Shown: one piece after another, positions 8,530-16,397 of the stretch
How positions within the stretch are numbered: position 1 is the stretch's first letter
How the letters are laid out: the number at the start of each line of letters is the position of its first letter
DNA from: Bernardetia sp. ABR2-2B
GTDB lineage: Bacteria > Bacteroidota > Bacteroidia > Cytophagales > Bernardetiaceae
Reading direction: 5' to 3'
Length of the DNA stretch: 64,000 nt
Assembly (NCBI RefSeq): GCF_037126435.1
Contig: NZ_CP147020.1
Coordinates: forward strand, 3,886,001 to 3,950,000
Translations under genes and position numbers: made by a program
Notes under the pieces: model-generated
Databases searched by the model: none
Told to the model about the DNA's origin: nothing
Seen by the model: only the letters and a program-made list of their open reading frames with translations

Positions 8530-10989
8530 ATGAATGCAGCTTCGGTTTTGGGAATAGGTTTAGTCTTTACATTAAAAGATGAAGTTTCAAATGCAGCAAG
8601 TAAAATGACACAAAAGTTTAAGCAATTGGACTATGTGTCTTCTGAAACGGCTGCAAAAATGGAATCTTCATTGAAAGGAATCGGTACAGGTTTTAAAATG
8701 ATGGGAGCTGGGGCTGCTATATTAACTCCCTTTGCTATTGCTGTAAATACAGCCTCTAAATTTGAAGCTCAAATGTCTAGCGTAAAAGCAGCTACAGCTT
8801 CGTCAGCAGAACAAATGGAATCTATAAAAGAGGTTATTATGAAAGCTGGGCAAGAAACAAAGTTTTCTGCCTTAGAGGCTGCTCAAGGTTATGAAGAACT
8901 AGCAAAGGCAGGAGTAAAAGCAGATTTAATAATGACAGGAGGACTCACAAGCGCATTAAACTTAGCTACAGCAGGAAATATAAGAGTTGCAGATGCAGCT
9001 ATATTAGCTGGAGGAGCTATAAATGCTTTCAGTAAAGAAACTTTAGATGTTACTGTTGTAGCAGACACTTTAGTTGGTGGTGCAAATTCAGCGGCCACAA
9101 GTGTTTCTCAATTAGGTCAAGCACTAACACAGTCAGGTGGTATAGCTTCAGCAGCAGGTTTGGGGTTTAATGATACTATTTCAGCGTTATCTGTAATGGC
9201 AAATAATTTTCTTGTTGGGGGTGACGCAGGTACTTCATTCAAAACAATGCTTGCTAGTTTACAACCACAAACCAAAGCAGCTCAAGCAGAATTTGAAAAA
9301 TTAAAGCTTACTATAAATGGTCAAAATCAATTCTTTAAAGATGGTAAAATAAAAGGAATAGACCAAATAGCACAACAACTACAAGATGCTGTTAAAGGCA
9401 AAACCGAAGAGCAAAGTTCTGAGATATTTCGTCGTTTATTTGGCTCTGATGGTGTTCGTGCTGCCTTAGCGTTAGCAAAAGAAGGCGCACAAGGAATTGA
9501 AAAAATGAAAGCTCAAATGGCTACTTTTAGTGCTGCAAAAGTAGCTGAGGAAAAGCTAAATAACTTCAATGGAGCAGTAACTATTCTAAAATCTAATCTT
9601 GAAACATTTATGATAAAAATAGGTAGTAACTTCTTGCCTATTTTAAAATCTTTTGCCGAAAGAGTTACATCTGTTGTACAATCTCTTGCTGCGTTTTCAG
9701 ATACAGGATTTGGACAGTTCGTTATAAAATTAGCTGCTAGTATTGGAGTGGGTCTAGTAGCACTCGGAGGTTTTGTATCGGCTTTTCATACTGTAAAATT
9801 TGCAATGATGGCAATCCAACCTGTTTTGGTAATGTTGAAAGGAGCTTTTGTATCCACCTTGATTCCTCTATTGCCATATATTGCAGTAGGTGCTGCCGTA
9901 GCTGGAGCAATTTATGGAATGGTAAAAGCATATCAAAGTTTTACAAATGTATTGAAAGGTAATACAGCTCCTGCAAATGGTTTCTTAGGTCTTATGCAGA
10001 AAATTGGAGGAGCTATTCACGCAGTAATAGCCATTTGGAAATCAGCAACCAATGAAGGATTTACTTTAAGTGGGGAATTATACGAGGCTTTACAGTCTGT
10101 TGGTTTGGGAGAATTTGCATTAAATATCGGTACTTGGATTGTTCGTATAAAAGCATTCTTTGGAGGAGCTGCCGAACGCTTTCAAAATCTTAAAAATGTA
10201 TTTGGTTCTGTTTGGGAAGCCTTTGGAAGAGTTGGCGAAGCGTTCAGTCCTATTATTGATTTGTTAGCCAAGGCAGGGTTTTCTATTGATAAGTTAGGAG
10301 GAGATGTAAGTACATTTTCTAATTTGGGCAAAATAGCTTTCGAAGTGGTTATTTTTCCAATCCGTGCCATCGCTACGGCATTAGAGCTTGTGGCTAACTA
10401 TGTAACTTTTGCTTTAGAAGGATTTATCATATTCTATAACTTTGTTACCAATACATTTTCTCAAATAAATGGATATATAGAGCAGTTTAAAGGAGGCTTT
10501 ATTTCCCTTCCTCAACTCTTTGGTAAAATAGGAATGGCAATTACAACAAACTTATTAGAAGGAATAAAAGCAAGTTGGTCTTCTATTACAAGTTTTTTAG
10601 TCAATTCTTTAAAGGCATTACCAGGGGGCGAGGCTGTTGCTTCTTATTTTGGAATTGGTGGAGATACTGGAGAAGGAAAAGCAAAACAAGCTGCTATCAA
10701 TCAAACTGGATTGGCAGGAAGTGGAGTTTCTGATAATACAACTTCGCCAAAACAGGCGAATACTTCATTCAAAAAGAAGGTAGATAATATTAATAATGCT
10801 TCTGTGCAAAAAGAACAAACTCAAAGACAAGCAACGCAGATTATGCAGGAAGCTGTTCAATCAGGACAGTCTGTTTCTAGTGTGGCAGCTCAAAAAGCAC
10901 CTATTGTAAATGTAAGTGTTGAATTGGATGGAGAAAAAATACATAAGAATATAACTGAACGCACGGAACTAGACGATGCTAGAAGTTAG
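8530..10989 (+). CDS. Tail tape measure protein
   Basis: 819 residues. The N-terminal third has the TIGR01760-type tape-measure core: KFEAQMSSVKAATASSAEQM, GQETKFSALEAAQGYEELAKAG and LFGSDGVRAALAL. Later come hydrophobic helices (residues about 400-470) typical for the part threaded through the membrane, and a low-complexity Gln/Ser C-terminus. It sets tail length and is packed inside the tube with the upstream chaperones. TTTGATACGATAAAA precedes it at about 8502. For a tape measure the length suggests a medium-length contractile tail. Confidence 0.85.
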   Translation: MNAASVLGIGLVFTLKDEVSNAASKMTQKFKQLDYVSSETAAKMESSLKGIGTGFKMMGAGAAILTPFAIAVNTASKFEAQMSSVKAATASSAEQMESIKEVIMKAGQETKFSALEAAQGYEELAKAGVKADLIMTGGLTSALNLATAGNIRVADAAILAGGAINAFSKETLDVTVVADTLVGGANSAATSVSQLGQALTQSGGIASAAGLGFNDTISALSVMANNFLVGGDAGTSFKTMLASLQPQTKAAQAEFEKLKLTINGQNQFFKDGKIKGIDQIAQQLQDAVKGKTEEQSSEIFRRLFGSDGVRAALALAKEGAQGIEKMKAQMATFSAAKVAEEKLNNFNGAVTILKSNLETFMIKIGSNFLPILKSFAERVTSVVQSLAAFSDTGFGQFVIKLAASIGVGLVALGGFVSAFHTVKFAMMAIQPVLVMLKGAFVSTLIPLLPYIAVGAAVAGAIYGMVKAYQSFTNVLKGNTAPANGFLGLMQKIGGAIHAVIAIWKSATNEGFTLSGELYEALQSVGLGEFALNIGTWIVRIKAFFGGAAERFQNLKNVFGSVWEAFGRVGEAFSPIIDLLAKAGFSIDKLGGDVSTFSNLGKIAFEVVIFPIRAIATALELVANYVTFALEGFIIFYNFVTNTFSQINGYIEQFKGGFISLPQLFGKIGMAITTNLLEGIKASWSSITSFLVNSLKALPGGEAVASYFGIGGDTGEGKAKQAAINQTGLAGSGVSDNTTSPKQANTSFKKKVDNINNASVQKEQTQRQATQIMQEAVQSGQSVSSVAAQKAPIVNVSVELDGEKIHKNITERTELDDARS

Positions 10990-11036
10990 ACCTACTTAGA
11001 CGTGTTTTAGACGTAAAATAGACCTAAGTTAGACCT
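10985..11036 (+). repeat. Five helically phased TTAGAC-type repeats
   Basis: AGAC occurs at 10988, 10998, 11009, 11020 and 11031 (spacing 10, 11, 11, 11), each as T(T)AGAC(C/G)T, starting inside the last codons of the tape measure gene and running through its 3' flank. Spacing near one DNA turn puts all copies on one helix face, as for a protein-binding array. Confidence 0.5.
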
Positions 11037-11067
11037 AAAAATAAATCATTCTTTCTTCGCCAAAACA

Positions 11068-11102
11068 GTAACCATTCGCACGATGTATCGTGTACAGTAG
11101 TG
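11068..11102 (+). promoter_or_regulatory. 35-nt conserved upstream element, copy 1
   Basis: The element begins GTAACCATT, contains the hairpin CACGAT-GT-ATCGTG and ends TCGTGTACAGTAGTG. A second copy on the - strand at 46690-46724 matches at 29 of 35 positions. Both lie exactly 33 nt before a start codon (here ATG 11136), so it is probably a promoter, operator or 5'-UTR element. Confidence 0.5.
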
Positions 11103-11135
11103 TAAATTTAAAACGAACTTATTAAATCAAAACTT

Positions 11136-11354
11136 ATGTTACAGCAATTAGAGGCTAATAAAATGAAAAAAGAAGAAATTTTTGAAATCATAATTTCCAA
11201 TCCAAACCGAGCACATTTTTTACTTGTCAGAACTGAAGAAATGAATGAAAAGTATAGAGAAGCTGCAAGTGAATATGAATTACCAAAATGCCCGACTAGC
11301 AAAGATTTTTTAAAGCAAACCCAATACGGATTATTCAAAACTTTTATCTACTAA
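11136..11354 (+). CDS. Small hypothetical protein, 72 aa
   Basis: Unrecognised helical, charged protein (KKEEIFEIIISNPNRAHFLLV). The + strand frame is preferred over an overlapping opposite frame because a conserved 35-nt element lies 33 nt upstream and the next small gene follows by 6 nt in the same direction. It sits between the tape measure and hub genes, with no structural role visible. Confidence 0.45.
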   Translation: MLQQLEANKMKKEEIFEIIISNPNRAHFLLVRTEEMNEKYREAASEYELPKCPTSKDFLKQTQYGLFKTFIY

Positions 11355-11360
11355 AAAACT

Positions 11361-11558
11361 ATGCAGACTTTAGAAGTTACAGAGAGAGAACATAAACTTA
11401 TCAAATTAGCTCTACAACTAGCAGCTGAAAAAAATAGAGAAATAGCCACCTTATACTCTAAACTTACGATTGATAATCATCCACAAGCTAATGGCAAAAA
11501 ACAAATTCTTGAGAATTTGTATGAGTATGAAGATTTGTTGGATAAACTTAATAAGTAA
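11361..11558 (+). CDS. Small hypothetical protein, 65 aa
   Basis: Helical protein (VTEREHKLIKLALQLAAEKN) starting 6 nt after the previous small gene and followed at once by a strong terminator, so the two form a short transcription unit. Function not recognised. Confidence 0.5.
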   Translation: MQTLEVTEREHKLIKLALQLAAEKNREIATLYSKLTIDNHPQANGKKQILENLYEYEDLLDKLNK

Positions 11559-11573
11559 AATCAAAAGCATAAA

Positions 11574-11610
11574 AAAACGCATTTACCTTCTCCAGTAAAT
11601 GCGTTTTGTT
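11574..11610. terminator. Strong bidirectional terminator
   Basis: AAAACGCATTTAC (11574-11586) pairs with GTAAATGCGTTTT (11595-11607), 13 bp with an 8-nt loop, with A-rich and T-rich flanks so that it could work on both strands. It closes the two small + genes. Confidence 0.75.
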
Positions 11611-11683
11611 TGTTTATATATTTGGCTTAAGTAATCTTGGATTAAACTAAAAGCCTTATTCCTTTTCTGTTATTATCTAACTT

Positions 11684-11722
11684 CAAAAAAGATAGGTGGA
11701 TTTAAAGTCCATCTAGTCTTTT
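11684..11722. terminator. Weak hairpin 3' of the exported-protein gene
   Basis: AGATAGGTGGA and TCCATCTAGTCT form an imperfect stem with an A tract on one side and a T tract on the other. It lies just beyond the stop of the - strand gene at 11742 and could end that transcript. Confidence 0.35.
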
Positions 11723-11741
11723 TAAAAATTGAGTAGTATTC

Positions 11742-12158
11742 CTACGCTTTGTCATTGCTATCTGATTGCAAGTTTGAAGCGATGAATATCCGATTTGATT
11801 TAGATAAAAACCGAAAGGGATTATAGTTCCTTGATAAATCCGTTACGGTAATTGCTTTTGTAGGGTTTGCTAGATGATACCGACTGTGCAAATCTACAGC
11901 GTCATTATAAACTATTCTTGCATCATTTCTACTAAAACCTGCCATATTGGGAGAGTAAAAATCACATTTTGAAAGGTCAAAAATATCTACTGTGCCTTCA
12001 TCTTGAAGTCGTGTTTTTTCTTTCTCTTGAGCAACATTGAGAATAACTTTTTGAGAAGTTTCCTTATCTGGAAAATCATCTTCAAAGTCGAAGGAGAACA
12101 AAGGAGTTGCAAAAATCAGCAACATAAAAGCGAATAGCAAAAATTTGTAATTTTTCAT
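11742..12158 (-). CDS. Exported protein of unknown function, lone gene inside the tail operon
   Basis: 138 residues with a clear signal peptide (MKNYKFLLFAFMLLIFATPLFS, cleavage probably after residue 22-24). The mature part is polar with VDLHSRYHLANPTKAITVTDL in the second half. It is encoded against the tail genes and bounded by terminator-like hairpins, the layout of a 'moron' expressed independently of the late operon. It does not match a lysozyme or amidase motif that I recognise. Confidence 0.6.
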   Translation of the reverse strand: MKNYKFLLFAFMLLIFATPLFSFDFEDDFPDKETSQKVILNVAQEKEKTRLQDEGTVDIFDLSKCDFYSPNMAGFSRNDARIVYNDAVDLHSRYHLANPTKAITVTDLSRNYNPFRFLSKSNRIFIASNLQSDSNDKA

Positions 12159-12265
12159 ACTGGTTGAAACTGGGTTTATATTAAAAATTCTTCTTTTCTA
12201 AAACCAAATATAAAAATTATAGACCACTTATTTATTGATTTTTCAATAAAAAGCTGATTATTTTG

Positions 12266-12273
12266 TAAATTTG
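12266..12273 (+). promoter_or_regulatory. Candidate Bacteroidota -7 box (TAAATTTG)
   Basis: TAAATTTG fits the Bacteroidota -7 consensus TAnnTTTG and lies 36 bp before the start at 12310, after the divergent exported-protein gene. No convincing -33 TTG is seen at the ideal distance. Confidence 0.3.
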
Positions 12274-12309
12274 GTAAAAAAAAGTTTTATAATTTGAAAT
12301 TATAGTAAT

Positions 12310-12615
12310 ATGTTGGCGAAAATAGAGAAAGCGAGATTACAAGTTCAACTGGATGAAGTAGAAGTGATTGAAGAGCATGATGCTTATGTTTGGTATGAAG
12401 ATTTAGAAAAAATACTTAAAAGTAAGACTGTAAAATGGTTCAAGTTTTTTGCAGGTAAGAAAGTAAAAAGAATACTAGAAATTGCTGATAAGATAGTAGG
12501 CTTAATTGCATTTATACAACACATAGGAGGTTGGGAAAAATTCAAAGCTGTTATCCTGCAAATCATTGAAATTGGAGGAATAGACGAAACAATAAAGAAA
12601 CTGGAAAAGAAATAA
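12310..12615 (+). CDS. Small tail-region protein, 101 aa
   Basis: Helical protein with a Lys-rich centre (KSKTVKWFKFFAGKKVKR) and one moderately hydrophobic helix (IVGLIAFIQHIGGW). The next gene starts 4 nt after its stop, so the two are coexpressed. Function unknown; a holin-like or assembly role is possible but not supported by a second membrane segment. Confidence 0.5.
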   Translation: MLAKIEKARLQVQLDEVEVIEEHDAYVWYEDLEKILKSKTVKWFKFFAGKKVKRILEIADKIVGLIAFIQHIGGWEKFKAVILQIIEIGGIDETIKKLEKK

Positions 12616-12619
12616 ACAA

Positions 12620-13102
12620 ATGCAGCACCAATTATCGGCAATAGACGGCTCAATCTACATCTTAGAATTAGCAGAACCTTTTGGAAGACTTGAATTACAA
12701 GAAGTTCCAAAGGAAATATCAAAGCAGCGCACAGGAAACTATGCAGCGATTGATGTTCCAGGGCGCAATAATCCATTGCACCATTATACAGGTGGTAGTG
12801 ATAATTTTTCTATGTCTTGCCAATTTGTCTATGATGGAAGTGGAGAAGATACAGTATTGAGAGATATTAATTGGCTAGAGAGTTTAATGGCAAATGACTC
12901 TTATAATGCGCCAACACGAAGAGTAAAAGTGATTTTTGGTAATCTCTTCGCCAACAAAACTTATATTGTAAAAAGCGTAGATTCTAAGTTTACAGATTTT
13001 GACAACAAGAACGGTTGGAGAAGTAGAAGAGCAGAAGTAACTATTTCTTTTGCCTTAGATATGGACAGGAATAGAAGTATAAACGACATAAGACAATTTT
13101 GA
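12620..13102 (+). CDS. Tail/baseplate protein, P2 gpU-like by position
   Basis: 160 residues (P2 gpU is of similar size), beta-rich, with VPGRNNPLHHYTGGSDNFSMSCQF in two parts around residues 50-74 and a C-terminal strand region (GWRSRRAEVTISFALDMD). It lies between the tape measure and a LysM/X-like gene, where U lies in P2-type tails. It probably belongs to the hub end of the tail. Confidence 0.55.
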   Translation: MQHQLSAIDGSIYILELAEPFGRLELQEVPKEISKQRTGNYAAIDVPGRNNPLHHYTGGSDNFSMSCQFVYDGSGEDTVLRDINWLESLMANDSYNAPTRRVKVIFGNLFANKTYIVKSVDSKFTDFDNKNGWRSRRAEVTISFALDMDRNRSINDIRQF

Positions 13103-13104
13103 GT

Positions 13105-13428
13105 ATGGCAACAGAAAAACCAATCCGACTACACGAGAGTAATTTATACGCAGGTGGTTCTTTGATAATCTTCGAAGATGGAAGACGTATTTTGGAAACA
13201 AAAGAAAGAACTCCAACGAAAAACCTACAATTCCAAACGCACTTAGTTGTGGCAGGAGATAAAATAACTATTCTAGCCCACAAATATTATGGTTCTCTTG
13301 TGGAACAAGCTAAAAATTACTGGCACGTTATCGCAAACGCAAATAATATGGAAAAGCCTTGGCTATTGGATGAATACATCGGACAAGAAATTATTATTCC
13401 AGATATTCAGCAATGGAAACTATCATAA
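13105..13428 (+). CDS. LysM-like tail protein (gpX-like)
   Basis: 107 residues from ATG 13105; a TTG two codons upstream overlaps the preceding stop and is less likely. The sequence HLVVAGDKITILAHKYYGSLVEQ ... YWHVIANANNMEKPWLLDEYIGQEIIIP (split here) has the LysM pattern: GDxItxIAxxxYG, an 'N' helix and a closing strand. Tail LysM proteins link the tube end to the hub. Its neighbours U-like and D-like support this. Confidence 0.7.
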   Translation: MATEKPIRLHESNLYAGGSLIIFEDGRRILETKERTPTKNLQFQTHLVVAGDKITILAHKYYGSLVEQAKNYWHVIANANNMEKPWLLDEYIGQEIIIPDIQQWKLS

Positions 13429-13434
13429 AATAAA

Positions 13435-13459
13435 AAAGCCCTCATAAAACGAGGGCTTT
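13435..13459. terminator. Terminator after the LysM-like tail gene
   Basis: AAAGCCCTC (13435-13443) pairs with GAGGGCTTT (13451-13459) around a 7-nt loop, with A-rich sequence before it and TTT after it. Confidence 0.65.
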
Positions 13460-13534
13460 AAACACCTAAAAACTGTGAGCTCACACCAAAAATACACAAA
13501 TGAACTACATCACAAACATAATGAATTAATAGCT

Positions 13535-13580
13535 ATTTTTTGATAAAAATTCAATAAAAATCATTATTTTTGATAAAAAT
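13535..13580 (+). repeat. Two TTTTTGATAAAAAT direct repeats, 30 bp apart, before the hub gene
   Basis: ATTTTTTGATAAAAAT (13535-13550) and TATTTTTGATAAAAAT (13565-13580) are each near-palindromic and lie in a very AT-rich 150-bp stretch between a terminator and the hub gene start. They may be operators or late-promoter parts. Confidence 0.45.
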
Positions 13581-13614
13581 ACTAATTTAAAACATTTTTA
13601 TTGAAATTTTATCA

Positions 13615-14835
13615 ATGAATGGAATCGTAGGTTCTCCTTTTTATAAAATATTTATTGCTTCAACAGGAGAAGATATAACTTCTCGTGTCGATAGTTTTTC
13701 TTACGAGAGAAATATTGAAAAAGATGATATATTACGTATTTCTGTAACATTGAAAAATGTTTTTGAGCTTGATGAGGATTGGCTTGTAAGTGGAAAAAAA
13801 CTCAAGTTTTATTTTGGTTATATCGGTGGGGTTCAAATTGAACCTAGGGTAGCAGTAATTTCAGATTCTAGCTCTCCTTATGGAGATGTTATAAAAGTAA
13901 AAATTGACGCTACCGATGTTGGACAGTTTATGAAAGAAGAATTTTCTAATAAAATTCATAATAAAAAAACACTATCAGAACTCGTTCAAGAAATTGCTGA
14001 TAAATATTCCTACAAAACGGAAGTTCTAAAGACTAGAAAAAAGTATTCATATCTACCACAGGCGCAAAAATCGGATTTTGATTTTCTATCGCAACTAGCT
14101 AAAAAAGAAAATCTTGTGTTTAGAGTTTCTGGGGAAACATTGGTCTTAGAGAAGAGAAACCTTTTGAAAGATTCGATAAAAACTTATACATGGGGAAAAG
14201 ATATAATTTCTTTTAATCCCAAAATAAAATATACTAAGCAAGATAGTTCTTCTCAAAAAATCACTTCTTATTCAATAAATCCTCAAACGAATGAGATTCA
14301 AAAAAGCGAAGCTAAAAGTGATGATAAGGATAAAGAAAAGCTAGGAGAGTATGAAATAAAAGTAGATGCAAACGGCAACGAAAGAAAAGTATTTCCTATT
14401 AAAAAAACAGAATCTGAAACATCGGAAGATGGAAAATTGATTCAAGGTTCTATTGACAAGTCAGAGAATGATGGATTGGTTAATAGAATTCAAGAAGACA
14501 AATCATTATCAAATGTTACTGCTACACTAGTCGTTGTGGGCAATCCTCTCTTAGAAGAAAATCAAGTCTTGACGATTGCAGGAGTAGCAAAAAAACACGA
14601 AGGAAATTGGAAAATTATATCTGTAAAGGATAGTATTGTTGCAGGAGATTATTATAAAACTACCTGCGAACTAAGAAAAAATGCAACGAGTAAGTCCGTA
14701 ACGAATGTACAACCTGATAAGGCAAGTTCGAAAAATCAAGAAGTAAATAAAACACAAGGGAGTACGGTAGTAAACAAGGCGCAAAGTGAGGTCGTAATTT
14801 TTGACGAGAATGGAAAGCGAATAAAAAATGAATAA
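13615..14835 (+). CDS. Baseplate hub protein, phage late control D family
   Basis: 406 residues. FYKIFIASTGEDITSRV at the start, a middle LSELVQEIADKYSY ... SDFDFLSQLAKKENLVFRV, and a C-terminal barrel (LTIAGVAKKHEGNWKIISV) are typical of GpD/gp27-like hub proteins. It would form the ring from which the spike projects. The C-terminal 40 residues are disordered and Lys/Asn-rich. It overlaps the next gene by 8 bp, so hub and spike are coupled. Confidence 0.8.
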   Translation: MNGIVGSPFYKIFIASTGEDITSRVDSFSYERNIEKDDILRISVTLKNVFELDEDWLVSGKKLKFYFGYIGGVQIEPRVAVISDSSSPYGDVIKVKIDATDVGQFMKEEFSNKIHNKKTLSELVQEIADKYSYKTEVLKTRKKYSYLPQAQKSDFDFLSQLAKKENLVFRVSGETLVLEKRNLLKDSIKTYTWGKDIISFNPKIKYTKQDSSSQKITSYSINPQTNEIQKSEAKSDDKDKEKLGEYEIKVDANGNERKVFPIKKTESETSEDGKLIQGSIDKSENDGLVNRIQEDKSLSNVTATLVVVGNPLLEENQVLTIAGVAKKHEGNWKIISVKDSIVAGDYYKTTCELRKNATSKSVTNVQPDKASSKNQEVNKTQGSTVVNKAQSEVVIFDENGKRIKNE

Positions 14836-15469
14836 AAAACTCAAAAATGAAATCCAAGAGCAAGGTCTTGAGAAAGGAGGTAGATTTTATGGTTTGTATC
14901 AAGGAATTGTTATTGATAATCAGGACCTTGAAAAGCGTGGTCGTTTAAAAATAAAAGTACCTTCTGTTTTTGGAAATCAAATTTTTGAAGATTGGATTTA
15001 TGGAAAGTCTATTTTTAATGGTAATGATATTGGAATTTGGTCTATACCATCAAAAAATAGTGGTGTTTGGATTAGCTTTATTAATGGAGATCCAAAAATG
15101 CCTATTTGGGAAATGGGTTGGTTTTCAGATAAAGAAATTCCAAAGGAGTTTAAAGAACGTTATTTGGATGGAATATCATTGAAAAATGACAGAATATTTA
15201 TTCAATCAAAAGAAGCCAGTATAGAGCTTTTTGAAAATGGAAAGATTGATATTATCAGTAAAGCTGATATTTCTATTAATTCAAATGGAGGTAAAATAGA
15301 AATCAAGAATGGCTCTCAAAACTTGAATAGTTTATTGAATGAACTAAAATCTATTGTTTTAGGATTAAAAGTTACAATGGGAGGCTCTCCCATTAGTGAT
15401 AATCTTCTACCAGATACTGTAACAAGATTGAAAAGCTGGGGAATAAAAGTAAGTAAATTATTAAAATAA
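14828..15469 (+). CDS. Baseplate spike protein, gpV/gp5 OB-fold type
   Basis: 213 residues. An OB-fold N-terminal half (RFYGLYQGIVIDNQDLEKRG, RLKIKVPSVFG, WISFINGDPKMPIW) is followed by a short beta-helix-like C-terminus (IELFENGKIDIISKADISI). This is the membrane-puncturing tip. Compared with gp5 it lacks a lysozyme domain. The start overlaps the hub gene. Confidence 0.8.
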   Translation: MNKKLKNEIQEQGLEKGGRFYGLYQGIVIDNQDLEKRGRLKIKVPSVFGNQIFEDWIYGKSIFNGNDIGIWSIPSKNSGVWISFINGDPKMPIWEMGWFSDKEIPKEFKERYLDGISLKNDRIFIQSKEASIELFENGKIDIISKADISINSNGGKIEIKNGSQNLNSLLNELKSIVLGLKVTMGGSPISDNLLPDTVTRLKSWGIKVSKLLK

Positions 15470-15470
15470 A

Positions 15471-15866
15471 ATGAGTGATAAAATAACAGGTACTGGTTTA
15501 GCATTTCCTCTGCAAGTAGATTCTGCTGGGCGTTCTATCTATGTATCTGGACAAGAACTCATCAATCAATCTCTTGCTATTATTCTCTTGCAGCCAACAA
15601 ATGAGCGTTTTTTTGCGCCTGAATTTGGAGTGCGAATAGAAAAGCTAAGATATGAGCCAAACGATACTATTTTAGAAACGCTTTTAAAAGAGTTTATAGT
15701 AGATGCAGTAGAGTTTTGGGAAAAGCGAATCCGAATAAAAAACGTGCAGTTTGAAAAGCAAGAGCTTCCTCAAAATGCAATCAAGTGCATAATCAGCTAT
15801 CAAATACTGGGCAGCAATGAAGAAGGGATTTATGTTTATCCTTTTTATCGTGAAATTAATATTTAA
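15471..15866 (+). CDS. Baseplate wedge protein, gp25/gpW family
   Basis: 131 residues. GTGLAFPLQVDSAG at the start, INQSLAIILLQPTNERFF and APEFGVRIEKLRYEPND follow the gp25-like pattern (hydrophobic helix, TxxGER-like turn, FGxxl). It would connect hub to wedge and nucleate the sheath. It begins within two bases of the spike stop. Confidence 0.85.
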   Translation: MSDKITGTGLAFPLQVDSAGRSIYVSGQELINQSLAIILLQPTNERFFAPEFGVRIEKLRYEPNDTILETLLKEFIVDAVEFWEKRIRIKNVQFEKQELPQNAIKCIISYQILGSNEEGIYVYPFYREINI

Positions 15867-15871
15867 GGAAA

Positions 15872-16096
15872 ATGGCAATAACTGATAAAGAAATTGAAGT
15901 AAAATGTAATATCCAATCACTACATTATCGAATTCTTGAAGCAATAGACTTTTTTTGCAAAGAGAAAAATAATGAAATCACATACGTTGAAATTGATGCA
16001 GCTTTGATAGAAGTTCTTTCTAAGAATCGTCAATATCAAATAAAAGGTTTAGTTAAGAAAAAGGAGCAAGAAGGAATTAATAAAGCGAAAGAATAA
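15872..16096 (+). CDS. Small hypothetical protein in the baseplate operon, 74 aa
   Basis: 74 residues, helical, starting 5 nt after the wedge gene and ending 2 nt before the next. No recognised motif. Being inside the baseplate operon suggests a structural or assembly role, which is inference. Confidence 0.5.
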   Translation: MAITDKEIEVKCNIQSLHYRILEAIDFFCKEKNNEITYVEIDAALIEVLSKNRQYQIKGLVKKKEQEGINKAKE

Positions 16097-16098
16097 TT

Positions 16099-16362
16099 AT
16101 GAACTTAAAGAGCTGGTTGAAGAGGAGAGTCAGGAAAGTAATCATACTGAAAATAAATAAGTTTGATAATACAATCCAATATAGCTTATTAGTATTTCAT
16201 AAAGTTATTTTCACTGTATCACAATCAAAAAGTAAATATTGGTTTCGTGTTTTTGGTGCAGGTATAAGGATAAAATCAAACAAAGAACCTTTACTTTTTT
16301 CTGAAAGAAATGGTTATAAAAAATTCTTGAGAATAGGAAAGTATAGAGTTTCAATGTTATAG
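16099..16362 (+). CDS. Small basic hypothetical protein, 87 aa
   Basis: 87 residues, strongly basic (LKSWLKRRVRKVIILKINK at the start) with strand-like hydrophobic stretches. Packed between neighbouring baseplate genes with almost no spacing. Function not recognised. Confidence 0.45.
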   Translation: MNLKSWLKRRVRKVIILKINKFDNTIQYSLLVFHKVIFTVSQSKSKYWFRVFGAGIRIKSNKEPLLFSERNGYKKFLRIGKYRVSML

Positions 16363-16397
16363 ATATTTTGATACGATAAAAAGACAGTTATAATAAA

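Noticed and set aside
11108-11338. 76-codon - strand frame opposite the small gene at 11136
   Set aside because: The + frame has the conserved upstream element and a cotranscribed neighbour; the - frame has a chance-like Ser/Phe/Leu composition.
12384-12776. 130-codon - strand frame across 12310-12776
   Set aside because: Hydrophobic and Ser-rich reading that spans two + genes with a 4-bp gap; no promoter or partner.
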